The notes under the pieces: generated by a model | What the model saw: the letters and a program-made list of their open reading frames with translations, nothing else | What the model was told of the DNA's origin: nothing | Databases searched by the model: none | Assembly: GCA_001570385.1 (NCBI GenBank) | Contig: BBYL01000011.1 | Coordinates: 62,001-126,000, forward strand | From: Microtetraspora glauca | GTDB taxonomy: Bacteria; Actinomycetota; Actinomycetes; Streptosporangiales; Streptosporangiaceae | Direction of reading: 5' to 3' | DNA: 64,000 nt | Shown here: positions 44,724 to 54,860 of the stretch, piece by piece | Numbering within the stretch: the first letter of the stretch is position 1 | Layout of the letters: each line of letters starts with the position of its first letter | Program-made: the position numbers and the translations under genes

Positions 44724-44742
44724 GATGGTTCTCCTCGTGTGT

Positions 44743-44776
44743 TCGATTGTTCTTCGATGCTTCGACGATATATCGA
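44743..44776. promoter_or_regulatory. Four phased TCGA boxes upstream of padR
   Basis: TCGA occurs at 44743, 44754, 44762 and 44773, forming two TCGA-N7-TCGA pairs with an identical 11-base period. The second pair encloses CGATATATCG, a perfect 10-bp palindrome. The boxes lie 20-53 bp upstream of the padR start and probably form its autoregulatory operator. Confidence 0.45.
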
Positions 44777-44830
44777 GAACATTACGTGAGCAACCCCTTA
44801 TGTGCGGTTTCGCCGTCCTTGCACGTCGCA

Positions 44831-44857
44831 GGCCGGTCCGGATTCGCCGGACCGGCC
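44831..44857. other. Strong hairpin between divergent padR and MFS genes
   Basis: GGCCGGTCCGG pairs perfectly with CCGGACCGGCC around a 5-base loop (ATTCG). Its position between two divergent promoters means it is not a normal end-of-gene terminator. It may insulate the promoters or terminate antisense transcription. Confidence 0.55.
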
Positions 44858-44872
44858 GGGGGCGCTATGCTG

Positions 44873-44899
44873 ACACCACCTAAACACTTTTGGTGGTGT
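44873..44899. promoter_or_regulatory. Inverted repeat overlapping the MFS ribosome binding site
   Basis: ACACCACC (44873-44880) and GGTGGTGT (44892-44899) are perfect 8-base arms around 11 bases, ending three bases before the ATG at 44902. As DNA it is an operator-like dyad (a 19-bp CACCTAAACACTTTTGGTG core is 14/19 symmetric). As RNA it would hide the GGTGG ribosome binding site. Confidence 0.5.
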
Positions 44900-44901
44900 T
44901 A

Positions 44902-46338
44902 ATGATCGAGGATGGCGTGCGAGCCGCTTTCGCCGACGTCGAGAGCGCGGCGCCTGCCGGCGCGGAGGCGATCGGACCCGGGAAGGCCGGACCCGGAGAG
45001 ACGGGGCGTGGAGCGGCGGGACGTGGAGCGGCGGGGTCGGTCGCCGGGCCCGGCGAATTCGCCCGGGCGCGCAGGAACGAGGTCGTGCTCGTCGCGTTCA
45101 CGGCGATGACGAACCTGGCGGACGGGGTCCTGAAGATCGTGCTGCCGCTGCTCGCCGTGGGGCTGGGCGGCTCGCCGGGGCAGGTCGCCCTGGTCGGGCT
45201 CACGCTCACGCTTCCGTGGCTGCTCGTCTCGCTTCCGGTGGGCGTGCTCGCCGACCGCGCGGACCGGCGCAGGCTCGTCATCGTGGCCGACCTCGTCCGG
45301 CTGGCGGCCGTCGCGGGCCTGCTCGTCGCCGTCGCGGCCGACGCGTGCTCGCTCCCTGTCCTGTACGCGGTCGGGCTCGCGGTCGGGCTCACCGAGGTCG
45401 TCGCCAACACGGCGAGCGGCGCCCTGGTCCCCGCGGCCGTACCGGCGGAGCGGCGGGCCCGGACCAACGCGTGGATCGCCGGGGCCGAGACGCTGGCCAA
45501 CGAGTTCTGCGGTCCCGCGGTGGGCGGGCTCCTCGTGGGCCTGGGCGCGGCGGTCGCGCTGGGCTCCGCGGCGGTGGCGTTCGCGGTCGGCGCCGTGCTC
45601 GTCGCCATGCTGGTGGGCCGGTTCCGCCCCGCCCCCGCCTCGCCGGGCCGTACCGGGGAGGCGGGCCGTACTGGGGAAGCGGGCCGTGACGGGGAAGGGG
45701 GCGATGCGGCGTCCGGCGTCGGCGGTGTGATCGCTGAGATCCGGGAAGGGCTCGTCTTCGTGTGGCGGCACCGCCTGCTGCGCACTCTCACGTTGACGAT
45801 CGCGGTGCTCGCCGCGTCCTGGAGCGCGTGGCTGGCGCTGCTGCCGTCCTACGCCGCCTCGGTGCTGGAGGCGGACGCCGCCGAGTACGGGTTCCTGATC
45901 AGCGGGATCGGGCTGGGCGGGCTGGCCGGCGCGGGACTGGTCTCGGTGATCAACCGCCTGCTGGGCGTCCGGTGGGCGCTCTTCGCCGACCTCGTCGGAA
46001 CGTTCCTCATGATGGGTGTGCCCGCGGTCTTCCCGGCTGCCTGGGCGGTGGCGGCCGCGGCCTTCGCCGGGGGCATGGGCGGGACGCTCTGGACGGTCAA
46101 CGCCCGCACGATCGCGCAGGCGCTCGTGCCCGACCGCCTCCTCGGGAGGTACGGCGCGGCGGCCCGACTACTCGGGTGGGGAACGCTCCCACTGGGCGCT
46201 GCCCTCGGCGGGCTGCTCGCGGAGATCTTCGGACTCCGGGCGGCTTTCGCGCTGTTCGCAGTGACGGTGGCGATGCTCCCGATCCCGTTCCTGAGAACCG
46301 TCACCACGGCGGAACTGGCCAGGTCATCGGGGTCGTGA
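44902..46338 (+). CDS. MFS transporter (DHA3/EntS-like)
   Basis: A 478-residue, 12-helix exporter. After a 50-residue cytoplasmic N-terminus rich in Gly and Ala, the first helix starts at RNEVVLVAFTAMTNLADGVL. Motif A is GVLADRADRRRLV. The ETLANEFCGPAVGGLLVG segment is typical of EntS/macrolide-efflux type MFS proteins. The central loop contains a repeated GRTGEAGRTGEAG unit. I chose the ATG at 44902; GTGs at 44893 and 44896 in the same frame lie inside the stem described above. The substrate is unknown; divergence from padR suggests stress- or drug-induced efflux. Confidence 0.88.
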   Translation: MIEDGVRAAFADVESAAPAGAEAIGPGKAGPGETGRGAAGRGAAGSVAGPGEFARARRNEVVLVAFTAMTNLADGVLKIVLPLLAVGLGGSPGQVALVGLTLTLPWLLVSLPVGVLADRADRRRLVIVADLVRLAAVAGLLVAVAADACSLPVLYAVGLAVGLTEVVANTASGALVPAAVPAERRARTNAWIAGAETLANEFCGPAVGGLLVGLGAAVALGSAAVAFAVGAVLVAMLVGRFRPAPASPGRTGEAGRTGEAGRDGEGGDAASGVGGVIAEIREGLVFVWRHRLLRTLTLTIAVLAASWSAWLALLPSYAASVLEADAAEYGFLISGIGLGGLAGAGLVSVINRLLGVRWALFADLVGTFLMMGVPAVFPAAWAVAAAAFAGGMGGTLWTVNARTIAQALVPDRLLGRYGAAARLLGWGTLPLGAALGGLLAEIFGLRAAFALFAVTVAMLPIPFLRTVTTAELARSSGS

Positions 46339-46348
46339 CCTAGATCAC
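46335..46348. promoter_or_regulatory. Crp-like palindrome at the MFS 3' end
   Basis: GTGACCTAGATCAC, flanked by C and A, fits TGTGA-N6-TCACA. It spans the MFS stop codon and the stop codon of the small leftward ORF. Its position at the ends of two converging genes makes a promoter role doubtful, although it lies 314 bp upstream of the DUF457-type gene. Confidence 0.3.
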
Positions 46349-46642
46349 AAGAATTCGCCGCAATTCCCGGGAACACGGCTCGACACCGAAGCGTTGCGAC
46401 CAATAGACGGGATTGTTCTGCTCTGAGAGGGCTGGGGGGTGCTCTTGGAGCGGAACGATCCCGTCTTCGTTTTCTCCCCCTCCTGACGGGGTCGCCCAGG
46501 GCTCGTAGGCGTCGATCCCACGGCTCCAGAGGGGCGCCGCCCCGGTGACTCCGCTCCCGGAGGCGCCTGCTGTCACATCCGTTTCGCGCTGGAACGCGCC
46601 ACCAGGGTAAAGATCGATTTTGTCGTTCCTTTCCCGTAGCAT
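46340..46642 (-). CDS. Hypothetical 100-residue protein
   Basis: A leftward ORF that exactly fills the gap between the MFS stop (1 base away) and the divergent DUF457-type gene (19 bases away). The peptide is hydrophilic and contains many Asn, Gln, Trp, Tyr and Ile residues (for example DAYEPWATPSGGGENEDG, EQNNPVYWSQRFGVEP). Spurious frames in this genome are instead Arg/Ala/Pro/Gly-rich. Third-position GC is lower than in neighbouring genes, and no good ribosome binding site precedes the ATG at 46642. It could be a recently acquired or decaying gene. I do not recognise it. Confidence 0.42.
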   Translation of the reverse strand: MLRERNDKIDLYPGGAFQRETDVTAGASGSGVTGAAPLWSRGIDAYEPWATPSGGGENEDGIVPLQEHPPALSEQNNPVYWSQRFGVEPCSRELRRILVI

Positions 46643-46661
46643 TGCCAGGCGTGATCTGGAC

Positions 46662-47384
46662 ATGATGGGACACTCGCACTCGTTGAGCGGAGCGGTCGTG
46701 TGGCTCGGGGTCGCGCCCGGGCTGGCCGCGCTCCCGGCCGTCATCGCGCCGGAGCTCGCCCCCGTGACCGCCAACGTGCTCAGCCCGACCGAGTTGATCG
46801 CCGGAGCTCTGGTCTGCGCGGGCGCCGCCATGCTGCCGGACCTCGACCATCCCAGTGCCACGATCGCCCAGACCTTCGGGCCGGTCACCTACTGGCTGAG
46901 CAGGGGCGTCAACTTCATCAGCGGCGGCCACCGGCACGCCACCCACTCGCTGCTGTTCGCCATCGCGATGGGCCTCGGCGTGCACTTCCTGGCCGACGCC
47001 TACCCGATCGGGCGCGACGTCGTCGTGGTCCTCATGGTCGGTCTGGCGCTGCGCGCGATCGGCATCGGCGTGCCGGGGAAGACGCTCACGTCCGCGGCGG
47101 TCAACGTCTTCCTCACCGCGGGCGTCTTCACGACCTTCTACCTGCTGGGGGTCCAGTACGCCTGGCTCGGGGTCGCGATCGGCGTCGGCTGCCTGACGCA
47201 CGTCTTCGGCGACTGCATGACCGAGCACGGCTGTCCGGTGTTGTGGCCGATCAAGGGGCGATGGGTGCTGCCGTACAAGATCGGGTTCAAGACCGGGAAG
47301 GCGTTCGAGCAGAAGATCCTCGCTCCCGCGCTCTCGCTGGCCGTGGTCGCCCTGCTCTGCCTGCGGCTGATGCCCGCCGCCTGA
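46662..47384 (+). CDS. Membrane-bound metal-dependent hydrolase family protein (DUF457/YdjM type)
   Basis: A 240-residue membrane protein with conserved histidines and acids on the cytoplasmic side: GHSHSLSG at the start, MLPDLDHPSATI, GGHRHATHS and CLTHVFGDCMTEHGCPVLWP. Five or so membrane helices separate them. E. coli YdjM, the named relative, is an SOS-regulated inner-membrane protein of uncertain activity; I found no LexA-type box upstream here. ATG codons at 46662 and 46665 are both possible, and the ribosome binding site is weak. A small GCCGGG/CCCGGC hairpin lies at 47424-47438. Confidence 0.87.
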   Translation: MMGHSHSLSGAVVWLGVAPGLAALPAVIAPELAPVTANVLSPTELIAGALVCAGAAMLPDLDHPSATIAQTFGPVTYWLSRGVNFISGGHRHATHSLLFAIAMGLGVHFLADAYPIGRDVVVVLMVGLALRAIGIGVPGKTLTSAAVNVFLTAGVFTTFYLLGVQYAWLGVAIGVGCLTHVFGDCMTEHGCPVLWPIKGRWVLPYKIGFKTGKAFEQKILAPALSLAVVALLCLRLMPAA

Positions 47385-47511
47385 CGTTCCGGCGTCCTGC
47401 GCGCTCCGGTGACGGCCGCGAGCGCCGGGACTCCCGGCCGATCGGCTGAATTCACCGGAAAACCGGTCAGAACGCTGATCGGACGGGGCCGCGGCGGGAC
47501 ATCATGGCGGC

Positions 47512-48633
47512 ATGGGCAAAGCCTCCAGGACCGCATCCGGGACCGCACCCAAGGCCGCCGCCGGGACAGTCGTCAGGACCGCCTTCAGGGGCGCGGGCGT
47601 GCTCCTGCTCGCCGCGGCGCTCGCCGGTTGCGGGACCGGAGCCGTGCCGGCGGCGTCCCCGGCCGGTCAGGTCACGCCGTCCCTCACCGGCGACGCGGCC
47701 CGCCCCCCGTCCACGTCCGCGACCGGCCGGGGGCCCCTGTCCCGCGATCAGGCCGCCACGCTGGCGAGCCTCCGTAAGGTCGACGACCACCCGCTGTGGA
47801 CCATGACCTACAGGGGCGGGTACGACCGGTTGGCGACGATCGCGCCCGCGCTGACGCCGAGCGCCTTCGGATGCTCGTTGTTCGCCGCGCACGGCGACCC
47901 GGCCGACCCGGTGTTCGGCCGGAACTTCGACTTCGACCACCAGCCCGCGCTGCTGCTGTTCACCTCGCCGCCGGACGGCTACGCCTCGGTCTCCATGGTG
48001 GACGTGTCGTACCTCGGGCTGAGGTCGGACGCCGGCTTCACCACCGACGCCGGGAGGAAGGCGCTCCTCCAGGCTCCGTTGCTGCCGTTCGACGGGATGA
48101 ATTCCAGGGGGTTGGTCGTGGGCATGGCCACCGTGCCCGACGCGAAGCCGACCTTCGACGCCAAGCGGCGCACCGTCGGCAGCGTGCGCGTCCAGCGCCT
48201 CGTGCTCGACCAGGCGGAGACCGTGGACGAGGCGATCGCCGTCTTCAGCCGGTACAACGTCGACTTCAGCGACAGCCCGCCGCTGCACTACATGTTCGCC
48301 GACGCGCAGGGGCGGTCGGCGGTCGTCGAGTTCTCCGGCGGTGAGATGGTGGTACGGCGCGGCGAGGGCCCGTGGCAGGCCATGACGAACTTCACCCTGG
48401 CGACGTCCACGGAGGAGAGTCGCCGGGCCGATCAGCGCTACCGGACGCTGAGCGAGGCCCTGGAGAGCAGCGGCGGCAAGGCATCGGACGACCAGGCGAT
48501 GGATCTGCTCGCCGACGTCCGGCAGGGCCACACGCAGTGGTCGATCGTGTACGGCCAGAAGAGCGGAGAGGTGCGGCTGGCCACCGGCCAGAGGTACGAC
48601 ACCGTGCACGAGTTCCGCCTCGTGATGGACTGA
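47512..48633 (+). CDS. Secreted lipoprotein, linear amide C-N hydrolase (Ntn-hydrolase) family
   Basis: A 373-residue protein with a lipoprotein signal peptide ending in the lipobox LAGC (Cys40). A Pro/Ser/Thr-rich spacer follows, then a choloylglycine-hydrolase-like N-terminal-nucleophile domain. Cys121 in SAFGCSLFAA is the expected nucleophile, followed by the characteristic GRNFDFDH, then GMNSRGLVVGMATV and FSGGEMVVRRG. Members hydrolyse linear amides, such as acylated amino acids or bile-salt-like conjugates. As a lipoprotein it would act outside the cell. A free nucleophile would require removal of the preceding segment, which is unusual for a lipoprotein. The start is the ATG at 47512. 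Confidence 0.84.
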   Translation: MGKASRTASGTAPKAAAGTVVRTAFRGAGVLLLAAALAGCGTGAVPAASPAGQVTPSLTGDAARPPSTSATGRGPLSRDQAATLASLRKVDDHPLWTMTYRGGYDRLATIAPALTPSAFGCSLFAAHGDPADPVFGRNFDFDHQPALLLFTSPPDGYASVSMVDVSYLGLRSDAGFTTDAGRKALLQAPLLPFDGMNSRGLVVGMATVPDAKPTFDAKRRTVGSVRVQRLVLDQAETVDEAIAVFSRYNVDFSDSPPLHYMFADAQGRSAVVEFSGGEMVVRRGEGPWQAMTNFTLATSTEESRRADQRYRTLSEALESSGGKASDDQAMDLLADVRQGHTQWSIVYGQKSGEVRLATGQRYDTVHEFRLVMD

Positions 48634-48656
48634 GCGCGCCGGGAGGGCGATGCCGC

Positions 48657-48765
48657 CGCGCCATCCGGACGCTGGACCCCGCCACTGGACGCCGACGACG
48701 CGCCATCCGGACGCTGGGCCCCGCCACCTGGACGCCGACGACGCACCGCCCGGACGCTGCCGCCG
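48657..48765. repeat. 42-43 bp tandem repeat, about 2.5 copies
   Basis: Two near-identical units (48657-48698 and 48699-48741), each containing GCCATCCGGACGCTGG and ending GACGCCGACGA, are followed by a degenerate half unit. They lie directly after the hydrolase stop and before the acnA regulatory region. I see no ORF in them. With the two elements listed next, they account for the 313-bp gap before acnA. Confidence 0.82.
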
Positions 48766-48795
48766 CGCCACCCCGTCCATTCCCGGACGGTTAAT

Positions 48796-48837
48796 TTGAT
48801 ATCAAGATATCTACCGAGATATCTTGATGTCGAGACA
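48796..48837. promoter_or_regulatory. Double palindromic operator upstream of acnA
   Basis: GATATCAAGATATCT (48798-48812) and AGATATCTTGATGTC (48817-48831) form a 15-base inverted repeat with one mismatch and a 4-base spacer. Each half is itself part of a smaller palindrome: TTGATATCAA at 48796-48805 and TATCTTGATGTCGAGACA at 48820-48837. This suggests two adjacent dimer sites of one regulator. The stretch is strikingly AT-rich for the genome and lies 110-150 bp before the acnA start. Confidence 0.6.
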
Positions 48838-48850
48838 CTCTCTGGCACCG

Positions 48851-48868
48851 AGTTAGGTGAACCTAACT
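48851..48868. promoter_or_regulatory. Iron-box-like 18-bp palindrome in the acnA leader
   Basis: AGTTAGGTGAACCTAACT has perfect 8-base arms around GA. TTAGGT and ACCTAA are the outer halves of the IdeR/DtxR/DmdR consensus TTAGGTTAGGCTAACCTAA, although here the spacing is 2 rather than 7. Aconitase is an iron-sulfur enzyme, so iron control is biologically sensible. Confidence 0.45.
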
Positions 48869-48946
48869 GTCGGACGCGATCCGAAGGTGCGGGAGGATGC
48901 AGAGGCCAGCTTTGTGACAGCCCGGAACCTGGGGAGGCGAAACGTC

Positions 48947-51721
<2,775 letters not shown>

Positions 51722-51738
51722 GCGGAGGAACGCCGGAG

Positions 51739-51764
51739 CCCGGCCGCCCTTCCTGGCGGCCGGG
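51739..51764. terminator. acnA terminator hairpin
   Basis: CCCGGCCGCC and GGCGGCCGGG form a 10-bp perfect stem with a 6-base loop, starting 18 bases after the acnA stop. Confidence 0.78.
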
Positions 51765-51821
51765 ACGTGCCCCGACCATCTCTCTCGGGGACGTGAGCGG
51801 GGGCATCCAACCTCGAACAGG

Positions 51822-51865
51822 CCGGAGCCGTCCGGGCAGGACAACCTCTGCCCGGACGGCTCCGG
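51822..51865. terminator. Bidirectional terminator, 18-bp perfect stem
   Basis: CCGGAGCCGTCCGGGCAG pairs perfectly with CTGCCCGGACGGCTCCGG around an 8-base loop. It ends 5 bases from the mazF stop (51871, leftward gene), so it terminates mazF and backs up the acnA terminator. The plus strand continues TGCTTCT. Confidence 0.88.
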
Positions 51866-51870
51866 TGCTT

Positions 51871-52203
51871 CTACAGCATCTCGTGCACCCACTCGGCGAT
51901 CTCTGACACCACCTCAGGGGAGACACCGCCGATCCTTGACCCGAATCGTGTGGGCGAGATCGCCCTCACCTGCTCGGCCATCGCCCAACTTGGCTTCGGC
52001 AGACCGGTTCCTTCCGGCTCTATCTCGATGTGCGTATCCCAGCCACGGAACCGCGTGGTGAGGGGAACGGCGAGCACCGGATCCCACACGGTTCCGTTCG
52101 TGCGATCGTTGCTGATCACGAGCGCGGGCCGGACATACCCCTGTTCCCGGCCCGCGGGCTCACCGAGATCGGCCCACCAGATGTCACCCTGCCTGATCCG
52201 CAT
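51871..52203 (-). CDS. mazF: MazF/PemK-type endoribonuclease toxin
   Basis: A 110-residue toxin of the type II family that cuts single-stranded RNA at short motifs, leaving 2',3'-cyclic phosphate and 5'-OH ends. It has RQGDIWWADLGEP at the start, GYVRPALVISNDRTN, VLAVPLTTRF and SWAMAEQVRAIS, all standard for the fold. The Arg in RPAL and Thr in PLTT would form the active site. The ATG at 52203 follows GGAGGAGG. The gene overlaps the antitoxin gene by 20 bases, so the pair is transcribed and translated together. A very strong terminator follows immediately. Confidence 0.92.
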   Translation of the reverse strand: MRIRQGDIWWADLGEPAGREQGYVRPALVISNDRTNGTVWDPVLAVPLTTRFRGWDTHIEIEPEGTGLPKPSWAMAEQVRAISPTRFGSRIGGVSPEVVSEIAEWVHEML

Positions 52204-52504
52204 GGCCCTCCTCCGGGGGTGCGATCAGCCCCTCCCACTCGGGGGCTATGCGCTGCGCCGGCGAAGGGCCGCCCAGCCATAGCTCTTGTTCGGCGAGATA
52301 TTCGGCCCAGCTTTCGGGGTCCTCTCTCCTGGTCCGCTCCATCTGCTCCGCCACCTGCCGCCAGCGGAGCTTTCTCCGATGTTCCCTGATGGCGTCGTCC
52401 ACCACTGCCGTCATGGATTTCCCTTCCTGCTCGGCAAGTTTCGCGATCTCGTCGCGGGTGACGAAGCTGACCCGGATCGTCGTCGTCTTGGGTTCGGTGC
52501 TCAT
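52184..52504 (-). CDS. Ribbon-helix-helix antitoxin paired with MazF
   Basis: A 106-residue protein. Residues 8-50 form a ribbon-helix-helix DNA-binding domain (TIRVSFVTRDEIAKLAEQEG, SMTAVVDDAIREHR). The C-terminal half is acidic and Trp-rich (DPESWAEYLAEQELWLGG) and would wrap the toxin. I chose the ATG at 52504 (MSTEPKTTT); an ATG at 52510 gives two more residues and neither has a strong ribosome binding site. It is first in the operon, as expected. The 186-bp gap upstream (52505-52690) is locally AT-rich, with a repeated TAGAC/TAGAT motif near 52525-52545 that could be the autoregulatory site. Confidence 0.87.
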   Translation of the reverse strand: MSTEPKTTTIRVSFVTRDEIAKLAEQEGKSMTAVVDDAIREHRRKLRWRQVAEQMERTRREDPESWAEYLAEQELWLGGPSPAQRIAPEWEGLIAPPEEGHADQAG

Positions 52505-52690
52505 ACACATGAGGCTACGACGGCATCTACATAATGGTCTACCACTCCGTTTCAGCACGAGTTTGGTGACCGTCCGATTACTCTCGCAAGAGGATTCGAT
52601 TACGTTGGGTGATTGCCGGGGAATGTCGGTTACGGCGGTCGGGTACGGCGCACAAAAGCGAGTTTCGGCTGATGGTTAGCCTCTGCTGAC

Positions 52691-53425
52691 ATGGATCACG
52701 ATGTTCATCTCCTGCTCATCGCCGGCCTGGCGGTGTGCGCCGGCGCGATCGTCCAGGGCGGCGTGGGTTTCGGCCTCGGGTTGATCGCCGCCCCGCTGCT
52801 GACGCTGCTCGACCCGACCGTCATGCCGGGCGCCGTCCAGGTCGTCAACGTCACGCTTCCCCTGTTCACGCTGGCCGTCGAGTGGCGCAGGGTGGACTGG
52901 CGCGGGCTCGGCTTCGCCGTACTGGGCCGCCTGCCCGGCACGTTCGTGGGCGCGTTCGTGGTCGTCCACGTCAGCACGGGAACGCTGGGCGTTCTGGTCG
53001 GTGTGATGGTCGTGATCGCGGTCGTGCTCAGCGCGCGCGCCGTGAGCGTGCCGCGCAACGCCGCCACGCTGGCCGGGGCGGGCTTCTGCTCGGGGGTCAC
53101 CGGTACGGCCACGGGCATCGGCGGGCCGCCGATGGGTCTGGTCTACCAGAGCGCCAAGGGGCCGCAGATCCGGGCGACGCTCGCCATGTTCTTCTTCCTG
53201 AGCGCCACGCAGTCATTGATCGTCCTTCGCGTGGTGGGGAAGCTGCCCGAGCGGGCCATCGTGGCCGGGCTCTGGCTGATCCCGTTCCTGATCGTCGGGT
53301 TCCTCGTCTCCGGGCCGCTCCGGCGCTACCTGGACGGGGGGCGGGCCCGCGCCGCCATCCTCGCCGTGGCGGCCGTCTCCGCGTGCGCTCTCATCCTCCA
53401 GAGCCTGGCCGGGCAGGCCGGTTGA
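52691..53425 (+). CDS. TSUP (TauE/SafE) family membrane permease
   Basis: A 244-residue protein with about eight membrane helices in two repeats. Each repeat carries the family's glycine-rich signature: AIVQGGVGFGLGLIAAPLL in the first and FCSGVTGTATGIGGPPMGL in the second. Family members export sulfite, sulfoacetate or related organosulfur anions, or import them. The substrate here cannot be told. The ATG at 52691 begins MDHDVHLLLIAG. No sulfur-metabolism genes are adjacent, and it is followed by the regulatory region of the xylose-type ABC operon. Confidence 0.88.
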   Translation: MDHDVHLLLIAGLAVCAGAIVQGGVGFGLGLIAAPLLTLLDPTVMPGAVQVVNVTLPLFTLAVEWRRVDWRGLGFAVLGRLPGTFVGAFVVVHVSTGTLGVLVGVMVVIAVVLSARAVSVPRNAATLAGAGFCSGVTGTATGIGGPPMGLVYQSAKGPQIRATLAMFFFLSATQSLIVLRVVGKLPERAIVAGLWLIPFLIVGFLVSGPLRRYLDGGRARAAILAVAAVSACALILQSLAGQAG

Positions 53426-53440
53426 CCGCACGTTTCTTGA

Positions 53441-53518
53441 TTGTTACCGCGGACAACAAACGTTACATTCCTGTGTCTTTCAACAGCATTGGGTGTGGAT
53501 TACGTTGTGCCAAACAAC
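53441..53518. promoter_or_regulatory. Candidate ROK-repressor operators before the sugar ABC operon
   Basis: TTGTTACCGCGGACAACAA (53441-53459) has TTGTT and AACAA arms around nine bases. GTTGTGCCAAACAAC (53504-53518) has GTTGT and ACAAC arms around five. TTGTT/AACAA halves are typical of XylR/NagC-type ROK operators, and a ROK gene ends this operon. They lie 105-183 bp before the binding-protein start, in a gap with no ORF. Confidence 0.5.
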
Positions 53519-53623
53519 ATTCAACCGGAACGGTGGCCGCTGTGATCCAGCGTCGCCGTACCGGCTCGGCGCAGAGCTCGGCCCAGACCAGACCCCCAGT
53601 GTCAGAGAAAGGACCCAGGCAGA

Positions 53624-54742
53624 ATGCGCAAGGGGATCCTCAGCATCGCCGCCGCGGGCGCGGCGCTTTCCCTCGGTCTCACCGCCTGCGGGGGCGAGAG
53701 CGGTGACACCATCACCGCGCAGGGCGGTGACGCACCCTCCGCCTCCGCGGCCACGACCGGCAAGATCGGCGTCATCCTTCCCGACAGCAAGTCCTCGGCC
53801 CGGTGGGAGACCGCCGACCGCAAGTACCTCGAAGAGGCGTTCAAGGCCGCGGGCGTCGCCTACGAGATCCAGAACGCGCAGGGCGACAAGAACTCCTTCC
53901 AGACCATCGCCGACCAGATGATCACCGGGGGCGTCACCGTCCTGGCGATCGTCAACCTCGACAGCGGCACCGGCAAGGCCGTCCTCGACAAGGCGAAGTC
54001 GCAGGGCGTCGCCACCATCGACTACGACCGGCTCACCCTGGGGGGCAACGCCGACTACTACGTCAGCTTCGACAACACCGCCGTCGGCAAGCTCCAGGGC
54101 GACGGCCTGGTCCAGTGCCTGACCGAGAAGAAGGCCGACAAGCCGATCATCGCCGAGCTGAACGGCTCGCCGACGGACAACAACGCCACCCTGTTCAAGC
54201 AGGGGTACGACGGCGTGCTGGAGCCGAAGTACAAGTCCGGCGACTACGTCAAGGGCCCGGACCAGTCCGTTCCCGACTGGGACAACACCCAGGCCGGCAC
54301 GATCTTCGAGCAGATGCTGACCAGCACTCCCAAGATCGCCGGTGTTCTCGCGGCCAACGACGGCCTCGGCAACGCCGCCATCTCGGTGCTGAAGAAGAAC
54401 AAGCTCAACGGCAAGGTCCCCGTCACCGGCCAGGACGCCACCGTGCAGGGCCTGCAGAACATCCTCGCCGGCGACCAGTGCATGACGGTCTACAAGGCGG
54501 TCAAGCAGGAGGCGGACGCGACGGCGCAGCTCGCGATCGCCCTCGCCCAGGGCCAGAAGCCGGCCGCGAACGGCAGCGTCAAGGACACCGAGACCGGCAA
54601 GGACGTCGCCGCCGTCCTGCTCACGCCGAAGGCCATCTTCTTCGACAGCGTCAAGGACGTCGTGGCCGACGGATACGTCAGCAAGGACGAGCTGTGCACC
54701 GGTGACTTCGCCGACAAGTGCGCCGAGGCCGGAATCAGCTAG
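53624..54742 (+). CDS. xylF: Sugar ABC transporter substrate-binding lipoprotein, xylose type
   Basis: A 372-residue periplasmic-binding-protein-like lipoprotein. The signal peptide ends in the lipobox LTAC. The mature protein has the type I sugar-binding fold. The run DYDRLTLGGNADYYVSFDN is close to the sugar-contacting segment of E. coli XylF (YDR and DFYISFDN), which is the reason for suggesting xylose. Related stretches are LPDSKSSARWETADRKYLEE and AANDGLGNAAISVLKKN. It is the first gene of an operon with a single-domain ATPase, a permease and a ROK regulator. No xylose isomerase or kinase lies in the window, so the sugar identity is inferred. Confidence 0.86.
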   Translation: MRKGILSIAAAGAALSLGLTACGGESGDTITAQGGDAPSASAATTGKIGVILPDSKSSARWETADRKYLEEAFKAAGVAYEIQNAQGDKNSFQTIADQMITGGVTVLAIVNLDSGTGKAVLDKAKSQGVATIDYDRLTLGGNADYYVSFDNTAVGKLQGDGLVQCLTEKKADKPIIAELNGSPTDNNATLFKQGYDGVLEPKYKSGDYVKGPDQSVPDWDNTQAGTIFEQMLTSTPKIAGVLAANDGLGNAAISVLKKNKLNGKVPVTGQDATVQGLQNILAGDQCMTVYKAVKQEADATAQLAIALAQGQKPAANGSVKDTETGKDVAAVLLTPKAIFFDSVKDVVADGYVSKDELCTGDFADKCAEAGIS

Positions 54743-54860
54743 GTCAACCCTCCCGGCCGCGTACGGCTCGCGTCCCGGCGGCCGGGGCGGGGCGTCCCAT
54801 GAGGCGGCCCGCGCCCGGCCAGCGGGTCGTACCGGCCCCCGAGCAACGGAGTAGTCCATC

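Noticed and set aside
46339..46661. LexA/SOS box upstream of the YdjM-type gene
   Set aside because: No GAAC-N4-GTTC-like palindrome is present in the gap.
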